A program made the position numbers and the translations under genes. The notes beneath the pieces are model-generated. The model saw only the letters and a list, made by a program, of their open reading frames with translations, was not told where the DNA came from and did not search any database. This document shows positions 41,678-50,406 of a stretch of 64,000 nt of DNA, piece by piece (within the stretch, counting starts at the first letter, position 1; the number at the start of each line of letters is the position of its first letter). Source of the DNA: Selenomonas sputigena_A (GTDB lineage Bacteria > Bacillota > Negativicutes > Selenomonadales > Selenomonadaceae); NCBI RefSeq assembly GCF_051603425.1, contig NZ_CP194411.1, positions 1,798,001-1,862,000 of the forward strand. The letters run 5' to 3'.

Positions 41678-41890
41678 ATGTACTTTCGCGCCCAGCAGTA
41701 TTATCGCATCAACCGACATTTGAAGAAGGCGTACCACAGGCTTAGGCGAAACGGCGGCAGCGAGGAGGAGGCCCGGCCGATTCGTGAGACGAATACCCAT
41801 ATTGTCGAGCTTTTTGCTCACGGCGGCCTCATCAGCAGCGAATGGGCGGCAGCCTTGGGGCATAGGCATGAAGGGGAAGGGCAGGCATAG
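41678..41890 (+). CDS. Small hypothetical protein
   Basis: A 70-residue basic protein I do not recognise. It is helical in look, with RAQQYYRINRHLKKAYHRLRRNGGSEEEA and a hydrophobic-aromatic tail (IVELFAHGGLISSEWAAAL). AGGAGAGGGG precedes the ATG at 41678, and an extended -10 element lies upstream, so it is probably a real expressed gene. It has no membrane segment. The carD gene follows after 168 bases with its own promoter. Confidence 0.6.
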   Translation: MYFRAQQYYRINRHLKKAYHRLRRNGGSEEEARPIRETNTHIVELFAHGGLISSEWAAALGHRHEGEGQA

Positions 41891-41986
41891 GAACTTCCGG
41901 AAGCCTTCCCGTGGGTCTCCGGAATCTTTCGTTTGACACAAGATAACGGATATGATAGACTAGTACTTTTTCAAAATGGAAAACTG

Positions 41987-41995
41987 TGCTATAAT
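41987..41995 (+). promoter_or_regulatory. Extended -10 promoter of carD
   Basis: TGCTATAAT (TATAAT at 41990-41995), about 64 bases before the carD start. A TTGACA at 41933 is too far away to belong to it. Confidence 0.55.
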
Positions 41996-42058
41996 GTATA
42001 AGGGATGGTTTTTGATATCCATGTGCACAGCATGGAGAAAGGAGCAGGAGGTGCAAAA

Positions 42059-42550
42059 TTGCTTCAAGTTGGTGATACGGTTGTCTACCCGATGCATGGC
42101 GCGGGCGTGATTTCCGGCATAGAGGATTGCGAGGTTCTCGGCGAGGGCAAATCCTACTATGTACTCAAGATGCCGTTGGGAAATATGAAGGTCATGATAC
42201 CGACGGACAATGTTGACAATATGGGGCTTCGGGACGTGATTCCGGAAGCGCAGGTCGAAGATGTCAAGGATGTGCTGCAGATGGCGCCGGAGCGTGCGAC
42301 AGGAAGCTGGAACAAACGGTTCCATGCGAATCTCGCGCGTATGAAGTCCGGCGATATATGCGATGTGGCAGCCGTCACGCGGAATCTCGTTCTGCAAGAC
42401 CGCTTGCGCAAGATCTCGAGCGGCGAACGCCGTCTTCTTGATTTAGCGAAGCAAATTCTCGTCAGCGAGCTTGTTTATGCCTGCAGCAAATCCCCCGAGG
42501 AAGTCAAGTCGTGGATGGATGACATTCTCGCGGAAAACGGTTTTGCCTGA
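42059..42550 (+). CDS. CarD family transcriptional regulator
   Basis: A 163-residue protein of the CarD/CdnL family, which binds the RNA polymerase beta subunit and steadies open promoter complexes. The N-terminal RNAP-interacting domain starts LQVGDTVVYPMHGAGVISGIED and has the SYYVLKMPLGNMKVMIPTDN pattern; the C-terminal helical domain is basic and contacts promoter DNA. The start is TTG 42059, eight bases after AGGAGG (42046-42051); the upstream ATG at 42005 is less likely. In Firmicutes it often lies before the PIN-TRAM protein and ispD, as here. Confidence 0.9.
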   Translation: MLQVGDTVVYPMHGAGVISGIEDCEVLGEGKSYYVLKMPLGNMKVMIPTDNVDNMGLRDVIPEAQVEDVKDVLQMAPERATGSWNKRFHANLARMKSGDICDVAAVTRNLVLQDRLRKISSGERRLLDLAKQILVSELVYACSKSPEEVKSWMDDILAENGFA

Positions 42551-42569
42551 TGTGACGGGAGAAATCTTT

Positions 42570-42598
42570 TTGACAAAGCCAAGGAGATTTAGTATGAT
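42570..42598 (+). promoter_or_regulatory. Promoter of the PIN-TRAM gene, inside a terminator stem
   Basis: TTGACA (42570-42575), 17 bases, TATGAT (42593-42598). It lies within the carD terminator hairpin described next. Confidence 0.7.
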
Positions 42599-42626
42599 GA
42601 ATCTGTTTGGCTTTGTCATTTCTATT
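42571..42626 (+). terminator. Terminator of carD overlapping the next promoter
   Basis: TGACAAAGCCAA (42571-42582) pairs with TTGGCTTTGTCA (42607-42618), a perfect 12-base stem with a 24-base loop, followed by TTTCTATTTTT. The left arm contains most of the -35 box and the loop holds the -10 box of the promoter above. Confidence 0.65.
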
Positions 42627-42704
42627 TTTAGGAAATGAGGGTTTATAAGGCTGCGACATGCTGGGCGACAGCCTTGGGGCGTCTATTTTGGGGAGGGATG
42701 TTTA

Positions 42705-43874
42705 TTGCTCGAAAAAGTTTTGCGCTTCTTCATTACGCTGCTCTTCGCCATTGCCGGAGGGGCGCTCATGCAGCTTGCGAGCCCGCTTTTGACGCTTTTT
42801 ATCAGCACGGAGATTCTAAAGATGGATCTCGGCGTATTTCGTCTGACGCTTGCTTCGCTCGTCTGTATTCTCATCGGTGCTGTTTTGGGCGGTGGGATTG
42901 GCTTCGTTACGACTCCTTTTTTTGCGGCCACGCTCAAGCGCTTTACCTTTTGGGTGGAAACCCAGTTGAACAAGATGCCGATCCACGACGTTGTCGCTGG
43001 GGCTTCGGGTCTTGCGATCGGACTTATTATCGCGAATCTATTGGGAGCGGCTTTTTCTAAAATCCCTCTTGTCGGCGCTTATTTTCCTGTTGTTTTCAGC
43101 ATCGTGTTCGGTTATTTGGGCATTCATATCACGATCAAGAAGCGCAAGGAGATCGGGGGGCTTTTCGACTTCATCCCGAATTTCATGCGGGAGCTCAACA
43201 AGAGCCGCGAGGCTAGGGCGCAGGCCAAGGCCAAAGAGGCCTCGGGGCCCTTGCAGGAACCGGGAAAGAACCCGCCGGCGAAGCTCTACAAGCTGCTCGA
43301 TACGAGCGTCATCATCGACGGACGCATTGCGGATATCTGTGAAACGGGCTTTATCGACGGCGTGATTCTGATTCCGGAGTTTGTGCTCGAGGAGCTGCAG
43401 CATATCGCTGATTCTTCGGATGCACTGAAGCGTGTGCGCGGCCGTCGTGGACTCGATATCCTGCAGCGCATCCGTACGGGGTCGAAGATGGAAGTTGAGA
43501 TCACCGGACAGGATTTCGAGGACATTGCCGAGGTGGATTCCAAACTCGTGCGTTTGGCTCAGGTCGTGGACGGCAAGCTCATCACGAATGATTTCAATCT
43601 GAACAAGGTTGCGGAGCTTCGCGGCGTGCCTGTGCTGAATATCAACGAGCTGTCGAATGCCGTGAAGCCTGTCGTGATTCCCGGCGAATCGATGCGCGTT
43701 TCGGTTGTGAAGGAAGGCAAGGAAGCCGGGCAGGGGGTCGCTTATCTCGACGACGGCACGATGATTGTCATCGAGAATGGCCGCCGCCATATCAACAACA
43801 CGATTGAGGTGGAGGTCACGTCGGCTTTGCAGACGGCTGCAGGACGCATGATTTTCGCAAAGCCGAGGCATTAA
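42705..43874 (+). CDS. PIN/TRAM domain membrane protein (YacL family)
   Basis: A 389-residue protein with four transmembrane helices (about 1-150), a PIN nuclease-like domain and a C-terminal TRAM domain. The PIN part begins KLLDTSVIIDGRIADICETGF with the acidic residues of the metal site and later VDGKLITNDFNLNKVA; the TRAM part includes GESMRVSVVKEGKEAGQGVAYLDDGTMIVIENGR. The family is often annotated as an ATPase, but the nuclease-like PIN fold is clearer. The start is TTG 42705 with GGGAGGG at 42691-42697. It precedes ispD, the standard Firmicutes order. Confidence 0.92.
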   Translation: MLEKVLRFFITLLFAIAGGALMQLASPLLTLFISTEILKMDLGVFRLTLASLVCILIGAVLGGGIGFVTTPFFAATLKRFTFWVETQLNKMPIHDVVAGASGLAIGLIIANLLGAAFSKIPLVGAYFPVVFSIVFGYLGIHITIKKRKEIGGLFDFIPNFMRELNKSREARAQAKAKEASGPLQEPGKNPPAKLYKLLDTSVIIDGRIADICETGFIDGVILIPEFVLEELQHIADSSDALKRVRGRRGLDILQRIRTGSKMEVEITGQDFEDIAEVDSKLVRLAQVVDGKLITNDFNLNKVAELRGVPVLNINELSNAVKPVVIPGESMRVSVVKEGKEAGQGVAYLDDGTMIVIENGRRHINNTIEVEVTSALQTAAGRMIFAKPRH

Positions 43875-43914
43875 AACACGCCGCCGACAGGGAGACTTGT
43901 CGGCGGCGTGTTTA
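43875..43914 (+). terminator. Rho-independent terminator
   Basis: AAACACGCCGCCGACA and TGTCGGCGGCGTGTTT form a 16-base perfect stem around an eight-base loop (43875-43914). Confidence 0.8.
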
Positions 43915-43960
43915 TAGGCGGATATAGAGGCTTTCCGGGCCGGAATGGAGATGAAGGTCA

Positions 43961-44719
43961 ATGGTTTCTGTGATTTTTCCGGCGGCGGGCGCAGGGCGGC
44001 GCATGAAGGCGGGGAAGAACAAGGTGTTTCTCGAACTTGCCGGTGCGCCCATCCTGCTGCACAGCTTGCTGAAATTTTCTTCGCTGCCTGCTGTGGGGGA
44101 GCTTATCGTCGTCGTGGCAGAAGCGGAGGTCGACTATATCGGGCGCCTGCTCGCTGAGGTGCGCGGGTTGAAGCCGTATCAGGTCACTGCAGGCGGAGCG
44201 GAGCGGCAGGATTCGATAACGAACGGCCTGAAGCTCCTGAACCCGGAGGCGGATGTCGTGCTCGTGCATGATGCGGCTCGTCCTCTCGTGAGCTTGGAGA
44301 CGATCGAGGCGGTTGTTCGTGCAGCTGAGGAAAAAGGCGCGGCAATCGCTGCCGTGCGTGAGAAGAATACGATCAAGGCCGTCGATGCAGCGGGGTTCGT
44401 GCGGGAAACGCCGCCGCGTGAAAATCTCTGGGAAGTGCAGACGCCCCAGGGGTTTCGCCGCGAGCTTTTGCTTCGCGCCTATGAAAAGGCAGCGGAGGAT
44501 GGTTTTCTCGGCACGGATGATGCGAGCCTTGTCGAACGGCTGGGCGAGCATGTCTTTGTCGTCGAGAGCGAGTACCGCAATGTGAAAATCACGACGCCGG
44601 AGGATCTGTTGATCGCCGAAGCGCTTCTGGCCTGTCCGGGAGAACGTCTCAAGCGGACGGCGAGTACAGCGCTGAAAGCGGCTGTTGCCGGGCTCAAGGC
44701 GCATTGGAAGAAACACTGA
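43961..44719 (+). CDS. ispD: 2-C-methyl-D-erythritol 4-phosphate cytidylyltransferase
   Basis: A 252-residue enzyme joining CTP and methylerythritol phosphate in the non-mevalonate pathway. Motifs: PAAGAGRRMKAGKNKVFLELAGAPIL (CTP-binding loop with the catalytic Arg and Lys), GGAERQDSITNGL, VLVHDAARPLVS and a C-terminal TDDASLVERLGEHV. It continues about 20 residues beyond the usual end. ispF follows after 103 bases and ispE is at 26.8 kb. Confidence 0.95.
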   Translation: MVSVIFPAAGAGRRMKAGKNKVFLELAGAPILLHSLLKFSSLPAVGELIVVVAEAEVDYIGRLLAEVRGLKPYQVTAGGAERQDSITNGLKLLNPEADVVLVHDAARPLVSLETIEAVVRAAEEKGAAIAAVREKNTIKAVDAAGFVRETPPRENLWEVQTPQGFRRELLLRAYEKAAEDGFLGTDDASLVERLGEHVFVVESEYRNVKITTPEDLLIAEALLACPGERLKRTASTALKAAVAGLKAHWKKH

Positions 44720-44822
44720 AGCATAACTTGCTCCTTGTGCCTTGGTGAGCGGCATGGAAGGACAAGGGACGGCCGAAAGGCCGCAAAAGTGGAAGAAAGC
44801 TGCATCCATCGAGGTGAAAGAT

Positions 44823-45308
44823 ATGACAAGATTTGGTATGGGATATGACGTACATCGCTTGGTTGCAGGCCGCAGACTTATCGTGGGCGGCGTCGATATC
44901 CCGCATGAATATGGGCTTTTAGGCCATTCGGATGCCGACGTTCTGCTGCATGCTGTCGAGGACGCTCTCTTGGGCGCAGCGGCGCTTGGCGATCTCGGCA
45001 GGCATTTCCCCGACAGCGATGAGCGCTGGAAGGGCGTGTCGAGCATGAAGCTCCTGGAACACGTCGCAGAAATGATTCGGGAGAAAGGGTACCGCGTCGG
45101 CAATATTGACGCAACGATTGTGGCGCAGCGTCCGAAGTTCGCTCCCTACATCGAAGAAATGCGCTGCAATATCGCCGAAAAACTCGGCCTGGAACTCGAT
45201 CGAGTGAACGTGAAGGCGACGACGGAGGAAAAACTTGGCTTCACCGGCGAGGAGAAGGGGATATCCGCTTATGCTGTCGCCGGTCTGGAGCGAATGGAGG
45301 AAAAATAA
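44823..45308 (+). CDS. ispF: 2-C-methyl-D-erythritol 2,4-cyclodiphosphate synthase
   Basis: A 161-residue trimeric enzyme making the cyclodiphosphate intermediate. Zinc ligands are visible in GYDVHRL (Asp and His) and GHSDADVLLHA (His), followed by HFPDSDERWKG and the C-terminal KATTEEKLGFTGEEKGI, which binds the CMP part. GAGGTGAAAGAT precedes the ATG at 44823; earlier in-frame codons lack a site. Its stop overlaps the region just before cysS (one-base gap), so the genes are coupled. Confidence 0.96.
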   Translation: MTRFGMGYDVHRLVAGRRLIVGGVDIPHEYGLLGHSDADVLLHAVEDALLGAAALGDLGRHFPDSDERWKGVSSMKLLEHVAEMIREKGYRVGNIDATIVAQRPKFAPYIEEMRCNIAEKLGLELDRVNVKATTEEKLGFTGEEKGISAYAVAGLERMEEK

Positions 45309-45309
45309 T

Positions 45310-46740
45310 ATGCTGAGGGTTTACAATACACTGACGCGCGAGAAAGAGGAGTTCAAGCCGCTTGTACCGGGCAAAGTGAGCATTTACTGCTGCGGTGTGA
45401 CGCCGTACAACGACCCGCATATCGGCAACGCGCGTCCTTTTGTTACATGGGACGTCGTGCGCCGCTATCTGGAGAAAAAAGGCTATGCTGTGCGCTATGT
45501 GCAGAATTTCACGGACATTGATGACAAGATCATCCGCCGTGCCAAGGAAGCGGGCGAGACGTGGAAGGAGCTTGCCGATCACTGCATCGAGGCATATTTC
45601 AAAGTGATGGACGCGCTCAACGTGCGCCGCGCCGACATCTATCCGCGCGTTTCGGAGCACATCGCGGACGTGATCGCCGTGGTTGAGAAGCTGATCGAGA
45701 AGGGATACGCCTATGCGCTTGAGGGCGACGTCTACTACAGCGTAGAGCGTTTCGCGGGCTACGGCAAGCTCAGCGGCCGCTCCTTGGACGACATGCAGGC
45801 GGGCGCGCGCGTCGGCGTCGACGAGCGCAAGCATCATCCGATGGACTTCGCTTTGTGGAAGGCGGCGAAGCCCGGCGAACCTTTCTGGGAAAGCCCGTGG
45901 GGCAAGGGGCGTCCGGGCTGGCACATCGAGTGCTCGACGATGTCGATGAAGTATCTCGGCGAGACGTTCGATTTTCACGGCGGCGGCAGCGATCTCATCT
46001 TCCCGCATCATGAGAACGAAATCGCGCAGGCGCAGGCATGTACGGGAGACGACAGCAGCTTTGCTCGCTACTGGCTGCACAACGGCTTCATCACGATTCA
46101 TGACGAGAAGATGTCGAAGTCGAAGAACAATTTCTTCACGGTCAAGGATATTCTGGAAAAATACGCGGGCGAGGTCGTGCGCTTCTTCATTGTGCAGACA
46201 CATTACCGCAGCCCGCTCGATTTTACTGACGAGCGCTTGGCGGAGGCAAAGACGAGCCTCGCGCGTCTGAAGAACTCTTGGGACAATGCCGCGGAGCTTT
46301 TGGGGCGCAAAGATGAGGGTTCGGACAGCGCGAAAGCGCTTCTGGCGGCGGCGTTGGAAGCCAAGGCGGCGTTTGATGAGGCGATGGACGATGATTTCAA
46401 CACGGCGCTTGCCGTCAGCCACCTCTTCTCGCTGTCGAAGGAAATCAACAGCTACTACAATGACGTCACAACAGGCAGCGTTGCCTTCGATGCGGCGAAT
46501 TTCGCCAAGGCGCGCGCTGTCTACGCCGAAATGGCGGAAATCATCGGCATCTTCGAGGCGAAGGAAGAGAAGGCGGACGACGGGCTCGTGGAAAGCCTCA
46601 TGGAGCTTCTGCTCGCCCTGCGCCAAAAGGCGCGTGAGGAAAAGAACTGGGCGCTCGCCGATCACTTGCGCGATGAGCTCAAGGCGCGCGGCGTCATCAT
46701 CGAGGATACGCCGCAGGGCGCGAGGTGGAAGCGCGCATGA
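45310..46740 (+). CDS. cysS: Cysteinyl-tRNA synthetase
   Basis: A 476-residue class I synthetase that charges tRNA-Cys. The HIGH motif is HIGNARPF, with the zinc cysteine just before it (YCCGVTPYNDPHIGN); the second zinc residues are in HIECSTMSMKYLG and FPHHENEIAQ, and the KMSKS loop is KMSKSKNNF. ATG 45310 lies one base after the ispF stop. The Mini-RNase III gene overlaps its last four bases, as in B. subtilis cysS-mrnC. No T-box precedes it; it seems to depend on ispD-ispF transcription. Confidence 0.96.
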   Translation: MLRVYNTLTREKEEFKPLVPGKVSIYCCGVTPYNDPHIGNARPFVTWDVVRRYLEKKGYAVRYVQNFTDIDDKIIRRAKEAGETWKELADHCIEAYFKVMDALNVRRADIYPRVSEHIADVIAVVEKLIEKGYAYALEGDVYYSVERFAGYGKLSGRSLDDMQAGARVGVDERKHHPMDFALWKAAKPGEPFWESPWGKGRPGWHIECSTMSMKYLGETFDFHGGGSDLIFPHHENEIAQAQACTGDDSSFARYWLHNGFITIHDEKMSKSKNNFFTVKDILEKYAGEVVRFFIVQTHYRSPLDFTDERLAEAKTSLARLKNSWDNAAELLGRKDEGSDSAKALLAAALEAKAAFDEAMDDDFNTALAVSHLFSLSKEINSYYNDVTTGSVAFDAANFAKARAVYAEMAEIIGIFEAKEEKADDGLVESLMELLLALRQKAREEKNWALADHLRDELKARGVIIEDTPQGARWKRA

Positions 46741-47261
46741 GGTTCGATCGGTTTCGTGCCATCGTCGGTTCGATGTTTACGCCGGATGGAGAGGGCGGCA
46801 TCGCCGAGCACTATGATGGCCTCGACGTGCGCCTTGCCGGTCCGCTCGTGCTCGCCTACATCGGCGACGCCTACTTCCACCTCTTCGTGCGCACGCGGCT
46901 CCTCTCTTTTGAGCAGTCGCAGGTGCATGTCCTCAGTGATTTCGCCGCGCAGATCGTTTCAGCCGTCTGGCAGGCGAAGGCGTACCATGCGATTGAAGAC
47001 CGCCTGACGGAGCGCGAGCGCGCCATATTCCGCCGCGGCAGGAATGCGAAGAGCCATGCGCCGCGCCGTGCGAGCGTCGCGGAGTACCATGCGAGCACGG
47101 GCTTTGAAGCGCTCTTGGGCACGCTGTTCCTGGAAAAGGATATGGAGCGCCTGGACGAAATCGCCGAATGGGCTTTTCAAGCTATCGCGCACGGCATGAT
47201 GCAGGAAATCGCCGGAAAGCGCGAGCGGCGCCAAAGAGGACGCCGGCAGGAAAAATTGTGA
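46737..47261 (+). CDS. mrnC: Mini-ribonuclease 3
   Basis: A 174-residue RNase III-like enzyme without the double-stranded RNA-binding domain, which matures 23S rRNA. The catalytic fold shows LAYIGDAYFHLFVRTRLL (acidic residues of the metal site) and ASTGFEALLGTLFLEKDMERLDEI with the second glutamate. GAGGTGG at 46719-46725 precedes the ATG at 46737, which overlaps the cysS stop (ATGA). It ends in a basic tail. Confidence 0.93.
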   Translation: MRFDRFRAIVGSMFTPDGEGGIAEHYDGLDVRLAGPLVLAYIGDAYFHLFVRTRLLSFEQSQVHVLSDFAAQIVSAVWQAKAYHAIEDRLTERERAIFRRGRNAKSHAPRRASVAEYHASTGFEALLGTLFLEKDMERLDEIAEWAFQAIAHGMMQEIAGKRERRQRGRRQEKL

Positions 47262-47300
47262 AAATGCAGGGTACGAAAACACGCGAAAGGAATAGATTCC

Positions 47301-47945
47301 ATGGAAATACAGCTGATTGCAAAGACGCCGAATTACCTCAAGACCTGCTGGACAGCGGCGCGGACATGCTACAGCGCGGATTCGCCCATAGAACTTCTGG
47401 CGGAGGAAAAGAGCGAGGTGGAGATGCTTCGTCTATTGGATCGCATCATGACGAGCAAACATCTTTCGGTTGTAGAACACTGCTCGATGACCTTTGCCGT
47501 CAAGGACGTTTCCCGTACGCTCTTGGCGCAGTATTCGCGCCATAGGATCGGGGTTTCGCTGAGCGTCCAGAGCCAACGCTATGTTTCAGAGCAGTCCGCC
47601 AAGCAGCAGAACGGGCTCTTTGCCCATGTAATTCCCAAGACGATCGAAGAGAATGAAGAGGCGCGCAAGTGCTACCGGGAGGCGATGCAGGGCATCCAAG
47701 AGGCATACGACAAGCTTCTTTCCCTTGGCGTGGCCAAGCAGGATGCCCGTTTTGTCCTGCCCGGCGGCGCGTGCACGAACTTTGTCACGACGCTCAACCT
47801 GCGCTCTTTCATGGATGTCTATGAAAAGCGAGTGACAACGCCGGGCGCTCAGTGGGAGATCCGTGATATGATGCTCAGGATGCGCGATCTTCTTGTCGAT
47901 GCCGAGCCGTGGATCGCGAAATATATCGTAAAACCGGAAAAGTAA
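47301..47945 (+). CDS. thyX: Flavin-dependent thymidylate synthase ThyX
   Basis: A 214-residue FAD enzyme making dTMP from dUMP with methylenetetrahydrofolate and NADPH. The signature is R80-H81-R82 followed by SQRY (S91). By my count eight residues separate RHR from that serine, one more than the textbook RHRx7S, so the loop may differ slightly. Other features are HLSVVEHCSMTF and the C-terminal LPGGACTNFVTTLNLRS with the active-site asparagine and arginine. It sits in the usual cysS-mrnC-thyX-rlmB order. Confidence 0.93.
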   Translation: MEIQLIAKTPNYLKTCWTAARTCYSADSPIELLAEEKSEVEMLRLLDRIMTSKHLSVVEHCSMTFAVKDVSRTLLAQYSRHRIGVSLSVQSQRYVSEQSAKQQNGLFAHVIPKTIEENEEARKCYREAMQGIQEAYDKLLSLGVAKQDARFVLPGGACTNFVTTLNLRSFMDVYEKRVTTPGAQWEIRDMMLRMRDLLVDAEPWIAKYIVKPEK

Positions 47946-47992
47946 GAAGGGTCTGGCCGCAAGGCGGGGCGCTGCGACTGCAGGGAGGAAGG

Positions 47993-48877
47993 ATGAAAGC
48001 GATGGAAAAGGGGCAGAGGGGCGAGAAAACCCAAAGAACCGCCAAAAGGGAAAAGAAACCTGCTGCCGCAAAGCAGGAAAAACACGTTCCGCGCCCTTCC
48101 GTAAGAGATATGGGGCGGTCTCCCGCGCCGGAGCGGGAGGATGTACTCGGCGGGCGCAACGCTGTCCTGGAGGCGCTGAAAGCAGGACGCGGCATAAACC
48201 GCATCCTGACGGTTCCGGGCGGGCGGGAAAAGGATATGGCGCCGCTTCTTTCGCTGGCGGCGGAACGCGGGGTTCCGGTACGGCCCGCCTCGCGGCAAAA
48301 GCTCGACGAGATTGCGCCCGGACTGCGGCATCAGGGCGTGCTCGCTTACGTTGCTCCGGTCGCCTATGCCTCGCTTGAGGATATTCTTGCGCGTGCCGAA
48401 GCGCAGGGAGAGCCGCCGCTCCTCCTGCTGCTCGATGGAATCGAGGACCCGCACAATGTCGGGGCGCTCCTTCGGACAGCGGATGCCGCCGGCGTGCACG
48501 GCGTGCTGCTGCCGGAAAGGCGCAGCTGTGCGCTCACGGCGACGGTCGCCAAGACTTCGGCCGGCGCTGTCGAATATGTGCCTGTTGCCCGCATCGGCAA
48601 TACCGTGCAGGAGATGAAGCGATTGAAGGAGCGGGGGCTCTGGCTCGTCGGCGCTGATATGGCCGGTGAGATGGAGTCCTTTGCTGCCGACATGACCGGC
48701 CCTTTGGTCATCGTCATCGGCAGCGAAGGCCGCGGACTTGGCCGCCTTGTCAAAGAAACCTGCGATTTCCTCGTGCGCATACCGATGCAGGGGCGGATCA
48801 ATTCTCTCAATGCTTCCGTGGCGGGGGCGCTGCTGATGTATGAAGCGCGCCGCCAGCGATGTATGGGGAAAGGCTGA
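47993..48877 (+). CDS. rlmB: 23S rRNA (guanosine-2'-O-)-methyltransferase RlmB
   Basis: A 294-residue SpoU-family knotted methyltransferase that methylates G2251. The N-terminal 50 residues are a basic, disordered extension (RGEKTQRTAKREKKPAAAKQ); a substrate-binding domain follows (LGGRNAVLEAL) and then the SPOUT domain with LDGIEDPHNVGALLRTADA, VIGSEGRGLGRLV and IPMQGRINSLNASVAGALLMYE, the three family motifs. ATG 47993 follows GGGAGGA. YacP follows five bases after its stop. Confidence 0.94.
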   Translation: MKAMEKGQRGEKTQRTAKREKKPAAAKQEKHVPRPSVRDMGRSPAPEREDVLGGRNAVLEALKAGRGINRILTVPGGREKDMAPLLSLAAERGVPVRPASRQKLDEIAPGLRHQGVLAYVAPVAYASLEDILARAEAQGEPPLLLLLDGIEDPHNVGALLRTADAAGVHGVLLPERRSCALTATVAKTSAGAVEYVPVARIGNTVQEMKRLKERGLWLVGADMAGEMESFAADMTGPLVIVIGSEGRGLGRLVKETCDFLVRIPMQGRINSLNASVAGALLMYEARRQRCMGKG

Positions 48878-48881
48878 GGCA

Positions 48882-49412
48882 ATGGCGAAGAAAAGGGAAC
48901 ATTACATCATCGACGGCTATAATTTTCTCCATGCCGCGCGTGAAACGGATGTGCGCCGGGGCGATTTCTCTGAGGCGCGCGACAGCCTCGTCCATATCCT
49001 CCAGGAATACGGCGCTTATGAGAAGTACGATATGACGGTTGTTTTTGATGCGCCCTTCACGAGTGACGAGGGACACAGGGAGCAGTTGACGCCTCATTTT
49101 GATATCGTCTATACAGGCGAAGGGGAAACAGCGGACAGCTACATCGAGCGGCTGGCCTATGCCTCCGTGCGGGAGTCCCGCGAAGTGCATGTCGTGACAT
49201 CGGACGGCGCGGAGCAGTCCACGATCCTTGGCGCAGGCGCCTACCGCATTTCCTCGGCAGAGCTGTGGCGGCGCGTGAGACGCACGAAAAAGAAAATTGC
49301 CGACGAGTATCTGGGAGAAGTCACACTGCCGCTTCTGCGCAACGAGGTCGGTTCGCGCCTGGACAGCCGGACGGCTGCAAAGCTCGACGAATTGCGCCGA
49401 AAAGACCGCTGA
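48882..49412 (+). CDS. NYN domain protein YacP (ribosome-associated RNase Rae1 family)
   Basis: A 176-residue PIN/NYN-like protein. The opening HYIIDGYNFLHA and the later VVFDAPFT and VVTSDGAEQ carry the acidic residues of the metal site; in B. subtilis the homologue (Rae1/YacP) cleaves mRNA in translating ribosomes. A basic stretch (RRVRRTKKKIADEYLG) follows. ATG 48882 is four bases after the rlmB stop. Its end converges with nothing; sigH follows after 186 bases. Confidence 0.9.
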   Translation: MAKKREHYIIDGYNFLHAARETDVRRGDFSEARDSLVHILQEYGAYEKYDMTVVFDAPFTSDEGHREQLTPHFDIVYTGEGETADSYIERLAYASVRESREVHVVTSDGAEQSTILGAGAYRISSAELWRRVRRTKKKIADEYLGEVTLPLLRNEVGSRLDSRTAAKLDELRRKDR

Positions 49413-49501
49413 AACAGCGTGAAATGGGTATTCGCCGGCTTTCGAAAAACAAGAAAAAGAGGCGCAAAAGCGCGGCTGAGGCGGAAAAAGCCGCGCCGTG
49501 C

Positions 49502-49531
49502 TTGACGTTTCAGGCTTGACTGGGGTATAAT
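49502..49531 (+). promoter_or_regulatory. Promoter of sigH
   Basis: TTGACG (49502-49507), 18 bases, TATAAT (49526-49531), about 68 bases before the sigH start. Confidence 0.65.
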
Positions 49532-49598
49532 CAGGGGTGTTGGGAAACAAATATCGTTTCCAGGGGATGATGAGAACAATACGAATGGGGTCGGCGCT

Positions 49599-50345
49599 AT
49601 GGAAGCAGAAATGAAGGACAGCAGCAACGATACACTGTTTGAAGGCTTTGAGGGATTGACGGACGAGGAAGTCATTTCCAGAATCAAGGAGAACTGCAGC
49701 AGCATCGCTCTGGACTATCTGATCAATAAGTATCGCAACTTCGTTCGAGCGAAGGCGCGCTCCTATTTTCTCATTGGTGCGGACAGGGAAGATATTGTAC
49801 AGGAAGGCATGATCGGTCTCTACAAGGCGATTCGTGACTTCCGCAACGACAGGCTCTCCTCTTTTCGCGCGTTTGCCGAACTCTGTGTGACGCGTCAGAT
49901 CATCACCGCCATCAAGACGGCGACGCGTCAGAAGCACATCCCCCTCAACTCCTACATCTCGCTGAACAAGCCCATCTATGACGAGGATTCCGACAGAACG
50001 CTGCTCGACATTTTGCCGGGCGCGCGCGTATCGAATCCCGAGGAGCTTGTCATCAGCCAGGAGGAATTTATCGATATTGAGGAAAAAATGGAGGAAATCC
50101 TCAGCGACTTGGAGTGGCGGGTTCTCATGAGCTACCTCGACGGCAAGTCGTACCAGGAAATCGCCCTTGACCTCGACCGCCATGTGAAATCCATCGACAA
50201 CGCATTGCAGCGTGTGAAGCGCAAACTCGAGCGCTATATGGAAAACCGAGGCGATGAAGTGGACATAACGACAGTCTACCGCGGACTGAGCACAATAAAC
50301 CATCGTATGCACGATGCCCTCGACGCCCCGGTGCAGCGGAAATAA
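49599..50345 (+). CDS. sigH: RNA polymerase sigma-H factor
   Basis: A 248-residue sigma-70-class factor of the Spo0H/SigH type. Region 2 is visible in ALDYLINKYRNFVRAKARSYFLIGADREDIVQEGMIGLYKAIRDF and region 4 in SDLEWRVLMSYLDGKSYQEIALDLDRHVKSIDNALQRVKRKL. It lies after rlmB-yacP, exactly as in Bacillus and Clostridium, where it drives early sporulation and stationary-phase genes. A candidate target promoter with a sigma-H consensus is found in front of spoVS at 63.3 kb. Confidence 0.93.
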   Translation: MEAEMKDSSNDTLFEGFEGLTDEEVISRIKENCSSIALDYLINKYRNFVRAKARSYFLIGADREDIVQEGMIGLYKAIRDFRNDRLSSFRAFAELCVTRQIITAIKTATRQKHIPLNSYISLNKPIYDEDSDRTLLDILPGARVSNPEELVISQEEFIDIEEKMEEILSDLEWRVLMSYLDGKSYQEIALDLDRHVKSIDNALQRVKRKLERYMENRGDEVDITTVYRGLSTINHRMHDALDAPVQRK

Positions 50346-50364
50346 GGCGGAATACAAGAAGCGA

Positions 50365-50406
50365 CCGCTTCCTGCCAAGGCGATTGGCGTGGAAGCGGCT
50401 TTTTTA
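50365..50406 (+). terminator. Rho-independent terminator of sigH
   Basis: CCGCTTCC (from 50365) pairs with GGAAGCGG (to about 50398), with inner GCCAA/TTGGC, followed by CTTTTTT. Confidence 0.8.

Noticed and set aside
41933..41961. TTGACA at 41933 as the carD -35 box
   Set aside because: At 17 bases distance only TAGACT is found and at 12 bases TATGAT; neither makes a convincing promoter. The extended -10 at 41987-41995 is better.
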